64,000 bases of DNA, from assembly GCF_001432305.1 (NCBI RefSeq), contig NZ_KQ483358.1, positions 2,787,710-2,851,709 of the forward strand, written 5' to 3'. Shown here one piece after another: positions 41,841 through 49,619 of this stretch. Both the position numbers and the translations under genes were made by a program. The notes beneath the pieces are model-generated. The model did no database searches, was not told where the DNA came from, and saw only the letters and a program-made list of their open reading frames with translations. Origin of the DNA: Curvibacter sp. PAE-UM. GTDB lineage: Bacteria; Pseudomonadota; Gammaproteobacteria; Burkholderiales; Burkholderiaceae_C. Numbering within the stretch: position 1 is the first letter of the stretch; each line of letters starts with the position of its first letter.

Positions 41841-43955
41841 GGCTCCACGCGGCTCGCGCAGCGCGTAACGCGCCATGAGTGCGTCCTGGGCGCTGATGGC
41901 CGGGCGTCCGGCCGCGGGAACAACCTTGGTGTAGCGCCCGTCCGGCTGCAACTCCCAGCTGCCCTGGGTGTCGCCCATGGCAGCCACCAGGCATTCGTCG
42001 ACGATGCGCTGGCGCAGCAGCGGGTCCAGCACCGGCCAGGCCAGCTCGACCCGGCGCAGCATGTTGCGGTTCATCCAGTCGGCGCTGGAGAGGTAGAGCT
42101 CCTCGGTCTCGCCGGCACGGAAATAGAAGACCCGCGCATGTTCGAGAAAACGTCCGATCAGCGAACGCACGCGGATGTTGCCGGTCTGTCCGGGCAGTTG
42201 CGCGGGCAGCATGCAGGCACCCCGCACGATCAGGTCGATCTTCGCGCCTTTCTGTCCGGCGGCGATCAAGGCGCGAATGAGTGCCTCGTCGGTCAGGGCG
42301 TTCATCTTGGCGACGATGCGCGCCGGCTGGCCGGCCGCAGCGGCGGCCCCCAGGCTCTCGATCTTCTCCAGCAGCTTGCGGTGCAGCTGGAAAGGCGCCA
42401 CCCACAGGTGCTTGAGGCGCGGCAGTCGGCTCTGGCCGGCCAGGTGCACGAAGACATGTTCGATGTCGGCGGTCAACCCCGCGTCGGCCGTGAGGTGGCT
42501 GAGGTCGGTGTAGAAGCGCGCCGTCGCCGGGTTGTAGTTGCCGGTGGACAGGTGGGCGTAGCGCCGGAAATGCCGGCCCTCGCGTCGTGTCACCAGCATC
42601 ATCTTGGCGTGGGTCTTGAGACCGACCACGCCATAGAGCACCTGCACACCGATGGATTCGAGCTGCTCGGCCCAGTTGATGTTGACCTCTTCATCGAAGC
42701 GCGCCTTGAGCTCCAGCACCACGGTCACTTCCTTGCCGCGGCGCACGGCTTCGCGCAGCAGGTCCATCAGGACGGAGTTGGCACCGGTGCGGTAGATGGT
42801 CTGCTTGATGGCCAGCACCTGGGGATCGCTGATGGCCTGGCGCAGGAAGTCCAGCACCCCGTCAAAGCTCTCGTAGGGCTGGTGGATCAGCATGTCGCCA
42901 CGCTTGAGCTGTTCGAAGATGGACTGCCCGCTCACCAGCTGGACCGGGTAGGACGGCTTGTAGGCCGGGAAGCGCAGGCGCGGCTCGTCCACCAGGTCGA
43001 CCAGCTGGCCCAGGCGCACCAGATTCACCGGCCCGTGCACGCGGTAGAGCGCGCCCTCGGGCAGCTCGAACTGACGCAGCAGGAAATCCGACAGGTACTG
43101 CGAGCAGCCGGCCGAGACCTCCAGCCGCACGGCCTGGCCGTAGTGGCGGTGCTGCAAACCCTGGCGCAGCGCGGTGCGCAGGTTCTTGACGTCGTCCTCG
43201 TCCACCGCCAGATCGGAGTGGCGCGTGACGCGGAACTGCGAGAACTGGCTCATGTCGCGCCCGGGGAACAGCTCGGCCAAGTGCGCGCGGATCACGCTGG
43301 AGAGCGAGACAAACAGCCGGCGCTTGCCGCACAGCTTCTCGGGCAGGCAGATCAGGCGCGGCAAGGCGCGCGGCACCTTGACGATGGAAACGTCGTTCTC
43401 GCGGCCGAAGGCGTCGTGCCCGCCCAGGCGAACGATGAAGTTGAGCGACTTGTTGGCCACTTGCGGAAAAGGGTGGGAGGGGTCGAGCCCCACCGGAATC
43501 AGCAGGGGCCGCACCTCCTGCTCGAAGTACTGCTTGACCCAGCGCCGCTGTGCGGTGTTGCGATCGCCGTGCGAGATGATCTTGATGCCTTCCTTCTCGA
43601 AGGCCGGCATCAGCTCGTCGTTGTACAGGGCGTACTGGCGCTCCACCAGGCTGTGGATGGCTACCGACATGGCATCGAAGGTCGCCGCGGTGTAGGTGCC
43701 CAACTGGTCCTGGCCCTGCTTGGCGCTCAAATGCGGTTCAGCCCGCACCTCGAAGAATTCATCGAGGTTGGAGGACACGATGCACAGGTAGCGCAGGCGC
43801 TCCAGCAGCGGCACCTCGGGCCGGCAGGCCCAATCAAACACACGCTCATTGAAGGCCAGGATGCTCTGGTCGCGGTCCAGCAGGGCGGGCACGGTGATGC
43901 GTTGGGCGCTTTCGGCAGGCACGGTCAGCTCCAGGCTGGAAGATTGCAAAGTCAT
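41838..43955 (-). CDS. ppk: Polyphosphate kinase 1
   Basis: A 705-residue enzyme that polymerises the terminal phosphate of ATP into polyphosphate. N-terminal SLLAFNERVF-like segment (SILAFNERVFDWA), SSNLDEFFEVRA, then the catalytic core with LYGVVGLKTHAKMMLV carrying the phosphorylated histidine and NPATARFYTDLSHLTAD. Full length. A Pho box at 43977-43994 precedes it inside the 3' end of agt. Together with ppx it manages the polyphosphate store within the Pho programme. Confidence 0.97.
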   Translation of the reverse strand: MTLQSSSLELTVPAESAQRITVPALLDRDQSILAFNERVFDWACRPEVPLLERLRYLCIVSSNLDEFFEVRAEPHLSAKQGQDQLGTYTAATFDAMSVAIHSLVERQYALYNDELMPAFEKEGIKIISHGDRNTAQRRWVKQYFEQEVRPLLIPVGLDPSHPFPQVANKSLNFIVRLGGHDAFGRENDVSIVKVPRALPRLICLPEKLCGKRRLFVSLSSVIRAHLAELFPGRDMSQFSQFRVTRHSDLAVDEDDVKNLRTALRQGLQHRHYGQAVRLEVSAGCSQYLSDFLLRQFELPEGALYRVHGPVNLVRLGQLVDLVDEPRLRFPAYKPSYPVQLVSGQSIFEQLKRGDMLIHQPYESFDGVLDFLRQAISDPQVLAIKQTIYRTGANSVLMDLLREAVRRGKEVTVVLELKARFDEEVNINWAEQLESIGVQVLYGVVGLKTHAKMMLVTRREGRHFRRYAHLSTGNYNPATARFYTDLSHLTADAGLTADIEHVFVHLAGQSRLPRLKHLWVAPFQLHRKLLEKIESLGAAAAAGQPARIVAKMNALTDEALIRALIAAGQKGAKIDLIVRGACMLPAQLPGQTGNIRVRSLIGRFLEHARVFYFRAGETEELYLSSADWMNRNMLRRVELAWPVLDPLLRQRIVDECLVAAMGDTQGSWELQPDGRYTKVVPAAGRPAISAQDALMARYALREPRGA

Positions 43956-43965
43956 GACAGATTGT

Positions 43966-45051
43966 TTACAGCATAGATGACATTGGTGTGACAGTATCGT
44001 CCGATGCCCCGGTCAGGACTGTGGCCTGCCGCACAGGCACCAGATGGGCCAGGAACTGCTGCGCCGCCTGCCCCCAGCTGAAGACCTCGGCCCGCTGGCG
44101 CGCCGCATGGCGCGGCACGGCCTGGGCCCGGTACCAGGCCTGCTGCAGGTCCTCGTCAAGCACCCCACCCCGGGCCCGGCCTTCGTGCTGGCCCAGCACT
44201 TCCAGCGGTCCATCCACCGGGTAGGCCGCCACGGGTGTGCCGCAGGCCATGGCCTCCAGCATGACCAGGCCGAAGGTCTCGGAGCGGCTGGGCATCACAA
44301 ACACATCGGCCGCCGCATACACCTGCGCCAGCTCGGCCCGCGGCAGGATGCCCAGCCAGTGCACCCGCTGGTAGCGGGCCTTGAGCGCGGTCTCCAGCGG
44401 CCCGACGCCGCAGACGATCTTGCAACCCGGCACATCGAGTTGCAGGAAGGCCTCGATGTTCTTCTCGTAGGAGACCCGCCCCACGAAAAGCGACACCGGC
44501 CGGGGCAGATCCTGCAGCCCGGCATACCTGCGCACCTCGTCCTGGTAGGGGAAGAGCCTGAGATCCACGCCGTGCGTCCAGGGCCGCAGATTCCTGAAAC
44601 CACGCTGTTGCAACAGATTCAGCACGCCTTGCGTGGGCACCAGCACGCCCGAAGATGGTCTGTGGAAGTGGCGGAACAGGGCATACCCCCAGGACAGGGG
44701 GACACGCAGCGCAGCCTGCAGGATTTCCGGGAAACGGGTGTGGTAAGCCGTGGTGAAGGCCAGGCCGTGCTTCAGGCAATAAGCCCGCGCCGCCCAGCCC
44801 AGGGGGCCCTCGGTGGCGATGTGGATGGCCTGCGGCGCCAGCGCGTCCAGACGCTGGCCGAGCGCCTTGCGTGGGCGCACGGCCAGGTCGATGCCGGCAT
44901 ACCCCGGACAGGGGCGCGTGCGGAACTGGCCGGGGTGGATCACCTCGACCTCATGCCCGGCGGCACGCACCTCACGCACCAGTTCCACCAGCGTGGTGAC
45001 CACGCCGTTGACCTGGGGCTCCCAGGCATCGGTGACCAGCGCGATCTTCAT
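43966..45051 (-). CDS. agt: Agt-like diacylglycerol glycosyltransferase (GT4)
   Basis: A 361-residue GT-B enzyme: MKIALVTDAWEPQVNGVVTTLVELV, HIATEGPLGWAARAYCL, AYHTRFPEIL and SRSETFGLVMLEAMACG. This matches the Agt enzymes of Agrobacterium and marine bacteria that make monoglycosyl- and glucuronosyl-diacylglycerol under phosphate limitation. It overlaps the PlcP-like gene by 4 bases (ATGA), the same coupling seen for plcP-agt pairs in other phyla. The substrate is inferred from family and neighbour. The ppk Pho box lies in its last codons. Confidence 0.85.
   Translation of the reverse strand: MKIALVTDAWEPQVNGVVTTLVELVREVRAAGHEVEVIHPGQFRTRPCPGYAGIDLAVRPRKALGQRLDALAPQAIHIATEGPLGWAARAYCLKHGLAFTTAYHTRFPEILQAALRVPLSWGYALFRHFHRPSSGVLVPTQGVLNLLQQRGFRNLRPWTHGVDLRLFPYQDEVRRYAGLQDLPRPVSLFVGRVSYEKNIEAFLQLDVPGCKIVCGVGPLETALKARYQRVHWLGILPRAELAQVYAAADVFVMPSRSETFGLVMLEAMACGTPVAAYPVDGPLEVLGQHEGRARGGVLDEDLQQAWYRAQAVPRHAARQRAEVFSWGQAAQQFLAHLVPVRQATVLTGASDDTVTPMSSML
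43977..43994 (-). promoter_or_regulatory. Pho box of ppk, inside the 3' end of agt
   Basis: Minus strand CTGTCAC ACCA ATGTCAT, 13 of 14 consensus positions, 22 bases before the ppk ATG. A TAAACA/AACAAT -10-like stretch follows 8-10 bases downstream. A further CTGTCAT half-site lies at 43954-43960. Confidence 0.82.
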
Positions 45052-45923
45052 GCGGTGGCGGCGCGCACAGAGGCGGTCTGCAGGGCCTGGGCCGGTGCCG
45101 CCTCGCCCCAGCGCACCAACTCCAGCCGGCCGTCGTGGTGCTCGACCAGGGCCGTCAGGCTTTCGACCCAGTCACCGTCGTTGCAGTAGAGGATGCCTTC
45201 GATCTCGCGGATCTCGGCGTGGTGGATGTGGCCGCAGACCACCCCCTGGTGACCGCGCTTTTTCGCCTCGTGCGCCACCGCCTGTTCGAAATCGCTGATG
45301 AAGTTGACCGCCTTCTTGACCTTGTGTTTCAGGTAGGCCGAGAGCGACCAGTAAGGCAGGCCGAACTTGGCGCGCAGGTGGTTGAGGTAGCGGTTGAGCT
45401 TGAGCGTGAACTCGTAGAGGTTGTCGCCCACATAGGCCAGCCACTTGGCGCACTGGATCACGCCGTCGAAATAGTCGCCGTGGGTGACCCACAGGCGCTT
45501 GCCGTCGGCCGTGAGGTGCACGGCATCGTCCACCACCTCGATGCCACCGAACTGGTGGCCGATGAAACCGCGCGCGAACTCGTCGTGGTTGCCCGGCACG
45601 AAGACCACGCGGCAGCCCTTGCGCGCGCGGCGCAGCAGCTTTTGCACCACGTCGTTGTGGGCTTGCGGCCAGTACCAGCGCCGGCGCAGCTGCCAGCCGT
45701 CGATGATGTCGCCCACCAGATAGAGGTGCTCGCTGGAGCTGGCCCTGAGGAAGTCCAGCAGGTCCTCGGCCCGGCAGCCGGGTGTGCCCAGGTGCAGGTC
45801 GGAGATGAAGACGGCGCGGTAGCGCTTGCCGCCGCCCTTGTCGTCGTCATGGTCGTCCTCATGCCCCTGGCGCACCATGGCCTGACCCAGCCAGCTGCTG
45901 CGGTGTTCGAGCTCGCTCTTCAT
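45048..45923 (-). CDS. plcP: PlcP-like metallophosphoesterase (phospholipase C type)
   Basis: A 291-residue calcineurin-fold enzyme. Metal motifs: ISDLHLG (Asp42, His44), GDIIDG, PGNHDEFARG, VTHGDYFD and GHIHHAEI. An acidic HEDDHDDDKGGG linker precedes the domain. Databases usually call such proteins UDP-2,3-diacylglucosamine pyrophosphatase-like, but LpxH proper is shorter and the coupling to an Agt-like gene points to PlcP, which cleaves phosphatidylglycerol or phosphatidylethanolamine to diacylglycerol during phosphate starvation. The released diacylglycerol would feed agt. Starts as TGATG with the stop of the acyltransferase gene. Confidence 0.82.
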   Translation of the reverse strand: MKSELEHRSSWLGQAMVRQGHEDDHDDDKGGGKRYRAVFISDLHLGTPGCRAEDLLDFLRASSSEHLYLVGDIIDGWQLRRRWYWPQAHNDVVQKLLRRARKGCRVVFVPGNHDEFARGFIGHQFGGIEVVDDAVHLTADGKRLWVTHGDYFDGVIQCAKWLAYVGDNLYEFTLKLNRYLNHLRAKFGLPYWSLSAYLKHKVKKAVNFISDFEQAVAHEAKKRGHQGVVCGHIHHAEIREIEGILYCNDGDWVESLTALVEHHDGRLELVRWGEAAPAQALQTASVRAATA

Positions 45924-46747
45924 CAGGCACCGAAGAAGTGTTTGCGGTAGCGCGCCGGCAGGTCGCTGATGCGCATCAGCATGGGCAGGTCCGCGCTGTT
46001 GAAGTCCGGGTCCCAGGCCGGGGCACCGAGCACCTTGGCGCCCAGGCGCAGGTAACCCTTGATCAGGGCCGGCGGCTCCACGTCCAGGCTGCTGTCGAGC
46101 TCGTCGACCGGCAGCGCCAGGCGCGGCCAGACCTGGTGCTCGATGGGCGCCATATGGGTCTCGCGCACCTGGCGCCAGATGCTGGCCGCCACGTCGCCGC
46201 TGATCACGCCGTTGTGCAGCATGGGGATGCTGGCGCAGCCGATCATGGTGTCCAGCTTGTTGCGCACCATGAACTCGGCCAGCGCACCCCACAGGGCCAT
46301 GATGATGCCGCCGTGGCGGAAATCCGGGTGCACGCAGCTGCGGCCCAGCTCCACCATGCGCTCGCGCAGGGCGCGCAGGCGCGTCAGGTCGAACTCCAGC
46401 TCGCTGTAGGTGCTGCCGATGCGCTGGGCCTGCTCGGGCGTGAGCACGCGGTAGGTGCCGATGACCTGCTGGGTTTCCTGGTCACGCACGATGAGGTGCT
46501 CGCAGTAGTCGTCGAACAGGTCCACGTCGTGGCCGGGCACCGTGGTGGACAGGCGCGCGCCCATCTCGCCGACAAAGATGTCGTGCCTCAGGCGCTGCGC
46601 CGCACGGACTTCATCGAGGTGGCGCGCCCACGAAACTTCAAAACCGCCGCGCTCTTGCGCAGGGACCGACTGATGAGGGCGGTGAAGTGACCCCCGAGGC
46701 ATGGCAAGGGGTGACAGCGGGAAAGTGGGGTTCGGTAGTTCTTTCAT
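45923..46747 (-). CDS. OlsB-like GNAT N-acyltransferase
   Basis: A 274-residue GNAT-type acyltransferase of the OlsB/hemolysin-like group (acyl-ACP dependent). ELGRSCVHPDFRHGG, an AASIWR-like middle and the C-terminal PALIKGYLRLGAKVLGAP followed by DFNSADLPMLMRISDLP correspond to OlsB, which puts a 3-hydroxy fatty acid on ornithine to make lyso-ornithine lipid. A second enzyme (OlsA) must complete the lipid and is not in the window. First gene of the tightly packed olsB-plcP-agt operon; SD AGGAGAG. I see no Pho box before it. Confidence 0.75.
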   Translation of the reverse strand: MKELPNPTFPLSPLAMPRGSLHRPHQSVPAQERGGFEVSWARHLDEVRAAQRLRHDIFVGEMGARLSTTVPGHDVDLFDDYCEHLIVRDQETQQVIGTYRVLTPEQAQRIGSTYSELEFDLTRLRALRERMVELGRSCVHPDFRHGGIIMALWGALAEFMVRNKLDTMIGCASIPMLHNGVISGDVAASIWRQVRETHMAPIEHQVWPRLALPVDELDSSLDVEPPALIKGYLRLGAKVLGAPAWDPDFNSADLPMLMRISDLPARYRKHFFGA

Positions 46748-46791
46748 TTTTTCTCTCCTGTTTTTGATGGCTATGGATCGGTTTGGCGTGT

Positions 46792-46815
46792 AAAAAAGCC
46801 CCGGCTCGGCGGGGC
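46792..46815 (-). terminator. Terminator of the small gene upstream of olsB
   Basis: Minus strand AGCCCCG/CGGGGCT stem around CCGAGC followed by six T. It separates the hypothetical gene at 46826 from the olsB-plcP-agt operon. Confidence 0.88.
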
Positions 46816-46825
46816 TCGCAAGAAG

Positions 46826-47326
46826 TCAGGTGGCAACGGCGCCTCCATCACGGCGCCGCTCGACCAGGGTGGCCGTTTCGCCGTCGTGCAAGGTATTGAA
46901 GAAGATGAAGCGCCGGTCCGGCGTGCCCACGATGCTGGAGCGCAGGGCGGTCCGCCCCCCGGCGCGGGCCAGTGCCGCCACGGCCAGCGTGCGTGCGCGC
47001 AGGCTGTCGGGCATCACCAGCCAGCACCCCTGGCGCTCCAGTATCTCGATGGCACCGTGCAACTCCCCCTGATCCACGAACAGCGCCAGCACACCATGGC
47101 GGGGATTGCCGTCCAGCGGCTGGAACAGCAGGCCGGCGGCGCGCTGCCCGGGACTCAGCGCCCAGTGGTGCAGCACCTGAGTACGCCCGGGCTGCGGCAG
47201 CCCTTCGTCCCCCTGGAATACGGGCCACCAGCCGGCATCGCGCAGGCGGCCTGCCTCCCGGCCCATGGCCGGGCCGGGCCAGGCCTCGCCTGGTTCACGT
47301 GGGGTGGGGGTGCCGTAGTCCTGCAT
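46826..47326 (-). CDS. Hypothetical protein
   Basis: About 166 residues from ATG 47326, beginning MQDYGTPTPREPGEAW. No signal peptide or membrane segment and no motif I can name; the middle HWALSPGQRAAGLLFQPLDGN and LALFVDQGELHGAIEILERQGC look like a compact alpha/beta fold. It has typical host codon use and its own terminator, which support it being real. Divergent from arsR. Start uncertain; the frame stays open to 47419. Confidence 0.5.
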   Translation of the reverse strand: MQDYGTPTPREPGEAWPGPAMGREAGRLRDAGWWPVFQGDEGLPQPGRTQVLHHWALSPGQRAAGLLFQPLDGNPRHGVLALFVDQGELHGAIEILERQGCWLVMPDSLRARTLAVAALARAGGRTALRSSIVGTPDRRFIFFNTLHDGETATLVERRRDGGAVAT

Positions 47327-47412
47327 GCCTTGCAGTGTGCGCAGGCTTGATGACGGCTTTGTGGCTGTCGCATGACATCTCCATGACATCGACCACCCGA
47401 ATCCGACGGGGC

Positions 47413-47442
47413 TTGCCATTCATTCAATATTTCAAGTATTAT
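47413..47442 (+). promoter_or_regulatory. arsR promoter giving a probably leaderless mRNA
   Basis: -35 TTGCCA (47413-47418), 18-base spacer, -10 TATTAT (47437-47442). The expected transcript start falls on the A of the arsR ATG (47449), and no Shine-Dalgarno sequence is visible. Confidence 0.6.
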
Positions 47443-47446
47443 TGAA
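47423..47446. promoter_or_regulatory. Inverted-repeat operator for ArsR
   Basis: TTCAATA (47423-47429) and TATTGAA (47440-47446) form a perfect inverted repeat that covers the spacer and -10 of the arsR promoter, as expected for an arsenite-released ArsR repressor. Confidence 0.7.
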
Positions 47447-47448
47447 AC

Positions 47449-47799
47449 ATGAAAAAGACCAAGACCACCGAAAGCGAGGCCCTGCGCTCCCTGGCGGCAC
47501 TGGCCCAGGCACAGCGCCTGCGCGCCTTCCGCGCGCTGGTGGTGGCCGGCCCGGCCGGACTCACGCCCGGCCTGCTGGCGGTGCAGCTGGACATCAGCCC
47601 CAGCGCCCTGTCCTTCCACCTCAAGGAACTGGTGCAGGCCGGCCTGGCCAGCAGCGAACCCGATGGCCGGCACCTGGTCTACCACGCGAACTTCGCGCAG
47701 ATGGATGCCCTGCTGGCCTATCTGACTCTGCACTGCTGCCAGGGTGCCAGCTGTGAAGTCACACCGGCAGGCCGCAAGGCCTGCACGCCCGCCGCATGA
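47449..47799 (+). CDS. arsR: ArsR family arsenite-responsive repressor
   Basis: A 116-residue winged-helix repressor: RLRAFRALVVAGPAGLTPG and ISPSALSFHLKELVQAGLA form the DNA-binding helices. Cys96, Cys97 and Cys102 in HCCQGASC form the arsenite site, the C-terminal type known from the Acidithiobacillus repressor rather than the E. coli one. Binding arsenite releases it from the operator over its own promoter. Overlaps the next gene by 4 bases and heads the arsenic operon. Confidence 0.92.
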   Translation: MKKTKTTESEALRSLAALAQAQRLRAFRALVVAGPAGLTPGLLAVQLDISPSALSFHLKELVQAGLASSEPDGRHLVYHANFAQMDALLAYLTLHCCQGASCEVTPAGRKACTPAA

Positions 47800-49118
47800 A
47801 GCTGGCCGACACCCTGAACCTCGAGTGTGCCTGCCGCACGCTGGACGCGCAGCAGCTGCGCACCGAGCTGGAGACCACCCCGGCCCTGCGCGGCCTGGTC
47901 GATCAGCTCGCGCTGAGCCATCCCCACCTGTTCGCGGCCACCGTCGTCTTCCTGGATCCGAAGACACGCGACGAGATCGAGCAGGCCGTGGCCGCACTCG
48001 ATCGCGTCTGCGCCCTGCCCGCCTGGCAGGACCACGCCCTCGCAGGCGCCGATGCCCAGACCCGCCAAGACCACGGACCGCAGGGCGTGTTCATGGGCTA
48101 CGACTTCCACCTCAGCGCCGAGGGGCCCCGGCTGATCGAGATCAACACCAACGCGGGGGGCGCCTTCCTCAACGCGGCGCTGGCACGTGCGCACCGCGCC
48201 TGCTGCGGCGCCATGCCGGCTTTCATGGACCCGGCCGGCCAGCTGGACCGGACCGAGGCCGTGATCGTGGACATGTTCCGCAGCGAATGGCAGGCCCAGC
48301 GCGGTGAGCGCCCCTGGCGCAATGTGCTGATCGTCGACGACGAGCCGCTGGCCCAGTACCTGGCGCCCGAATTCACCCTGGCGCGCAACCTCTTTGCCGC
48401 GCAGGGCCTGCTGGCCGTGGTGGCCGATCCCCGGGAACTGCAGTGGCGCGACGGTGCGCTGTGGCACCCGGCCCTGCCCGCCAACCAGCCGGTGGACCTG
48501 GTCTACAACCGCCTGACGGACTTTGCACTGGCCCAGCCCGGCCACGCCGCCCTGCGCTCGGCCTGGGCCGCGGGCGCGGTCGTGCTCACTCCGCACCCGC
48601 GCGTCTACACCGTCGCCGCGGACAAGCGCCGCCTGATCGAGCTGTCCGACCCGGCCCGCCTTGAGGCGCTGGGCGTGACCGCGGCCGACCGTGCCCGGCT
48701 CGCACGCGTGGTGCCGGCCACACAGGCCGTCACGGCCGAAGGCGCCGAGGCGCTGTGGGCACGCCGGCGCGGCCTGTTCTTCAAACCTGCCACCGGCTTC
48801 GGCGCGCGCGCCGCCTACCGCGGCGACAAGCTCACGCAACGCGTGTGGCGCGAGATCGTCGCCGGCGACTACGTGGCCCAGGCCCTGGTGCCGCCCAGCG
48901 AGCGTCTGATCAGCGTCAACGGCCAGGCCCAGCGTCTCAAGCTGGACCTGCGCGCCTACGCCTACCGGGGCCAGGTTCAACTGCTGGCCGCGCGCACCTG
49001 GTCCGGCCAGACCACGAACTTCCGCACCGAAGGCGGCGGTTTCTCGCCCGTCGTGGTGCTACCCGATTCCCTCCAACCCGACGGCCCCGCCGTTGCCATG
49101 TCGTCTGACTCCGCATGA
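47796..49118 (+). CDS. Circularly permuted ATP-grasp-like protein inside the arsenic operon
   Basis: A 440-residue cytoplasmic protein. GVFMGYDFHLSAEGPRLIEI leads into EINTNAGGAF (about 98-124), and GLFFKPATGFGARAAYRG lies at about 326-343. The acidic EIN metal motif before the K-P/G-rich loop is the reversed order seen in circularly permuted ATP-grasp enzymes such as glutathionylspermidine synthase-like ligases. No arsenic-binding cysteine cluster is obvious, apart from Cys11, Cys13 and CC at 136-137. It overlaps both arsR and arsC by 4 bases, so it is an integral operon member. Its reaction is unknown; ligation of a peptide or thiol for arsenic handling is a guess. Confidence 0.68.
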   Translation: MKLADTLNLECACRTLDAQQLRTELETTPALRGLVDQLALSHPHLFAATVVFLDPKTRDEIEQAVAALDRVCALPAWQDHALAGADAQTRQDHGPQGVFMGYDFHLSAEGPRLIEINTNAGGAFLNAALARAHRACCGAMPAFMDPAGQLDRTEAVIVDMFRSEWQAQRGERPWRNVLIVDDEPLAQYLAPEFTLARNLFAAQGLLAVVADPRELQWRDGALWHPALPANQPVDLVYNRLTDFALAQPGHAALRSAWAAGAVVLTPHPRVYTVAADKRRLIELSDPARLEALGVTAADRARLARVVPATQAVTAEGAEALWARRRGLFFKPATGFGARAAYRGDKLTQRVWREIVAGDYVAQALVPPSERLISVNGQAQRLKLDLRAYAYRGQVQLLAARTWSGQTTNFRTEGGGFSPVVVLPDSLQPDGPAVAMSSDSA

Positions 49119-49618
49119 ACTCACCTGCCCTGAACGTCCTCTTTCTCTGCACGCACAACTCCGCGCGCAGCATCCTGGCCGAGGCCACACTCAACCACAT
49201 CGGCGGCGGCCGCTTCAAGGCGTATTCCGCCGGCAGCAGCCCGCGCGAGAACCAGCAACCCAACCCCCTGGGCCTCAAGGCCCTGCAAGCCGTCGGCATC
49301 GACACCACCGGCCTGCGCAGCAAGAGCTGGGACGAGTTCGCCGGCGCAAACGCACCGCAGATGGACCTGATCATCACGGTCTGCGACAACGCCGCGGGTG
49401 AGGTCTGCCCCATCTGGCCTGGCCACCCGGCCACCGCGCACTGGGGTTATGCCGACCCGTCCGAAGTACAGGGCACGGAAGAACAGCGGCTGGAGGCCTT
49501 CCGCCAGACCCTGCTGGCCATCCGCCGTCGCCTGGACCTGCTGGTCAACCTGCCGCCGGAGAAACTGGCCCGCCAGCTGATCCAGACCACGGCCCGTGAT
49601 CTGTCCGGGAGAACTTGA
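49115..49618 (+). CDS. arsC: Arsenate reductase, low-molecular-weight phosphatase type
   Basis: A 167-residue LMW protein tyrosine phosphatase fold enzyme reducing arsenate to arsenite. The P-loop CTHNSAR (Cys12 to Arg18) follows LNVLFL; PTP-type aspartate in WGYADPSEV. Thioredoxin- or glutaredoxin-coupled by family. Overlaps the ATP-grasp-like gene and is followed after one base by acr3. The arsenite formed is exported by Acr3. Confidence 0.93.
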   Translation: MNSPALNVLFLCTHNSARSILAEATLNHIGGGRFKAYSAGSSPRENQQPNPLGLKALQAVGIDTTGLRSKSWDEFAGANAPQMDLIITVCDNAAGEVCPIWPGHPATAHWGYADPSEVQGTEEQRLEAFRQTLLAIRRRLDLLVNLPPEKLARQLIQTTARDLSGRT

Positions 49619-49619
49619 G

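Noticed and set aside
45048-45923. LpxH (UDP-2,3-diacylglucosamine pyrophosphatase)
   Set aside because: The fold is the same, but the protein is longer, has an acidic N-terminal linker, and is translationally coupled to an Agt-like enzyme, which favours PlcP. Left as a possibility only.
46748-46791. Pho box in front of the olsB-plcP-agt operon
   Set aside because: No TGTCA-type heptamer pair is present between the upstream terminator and the start codon.
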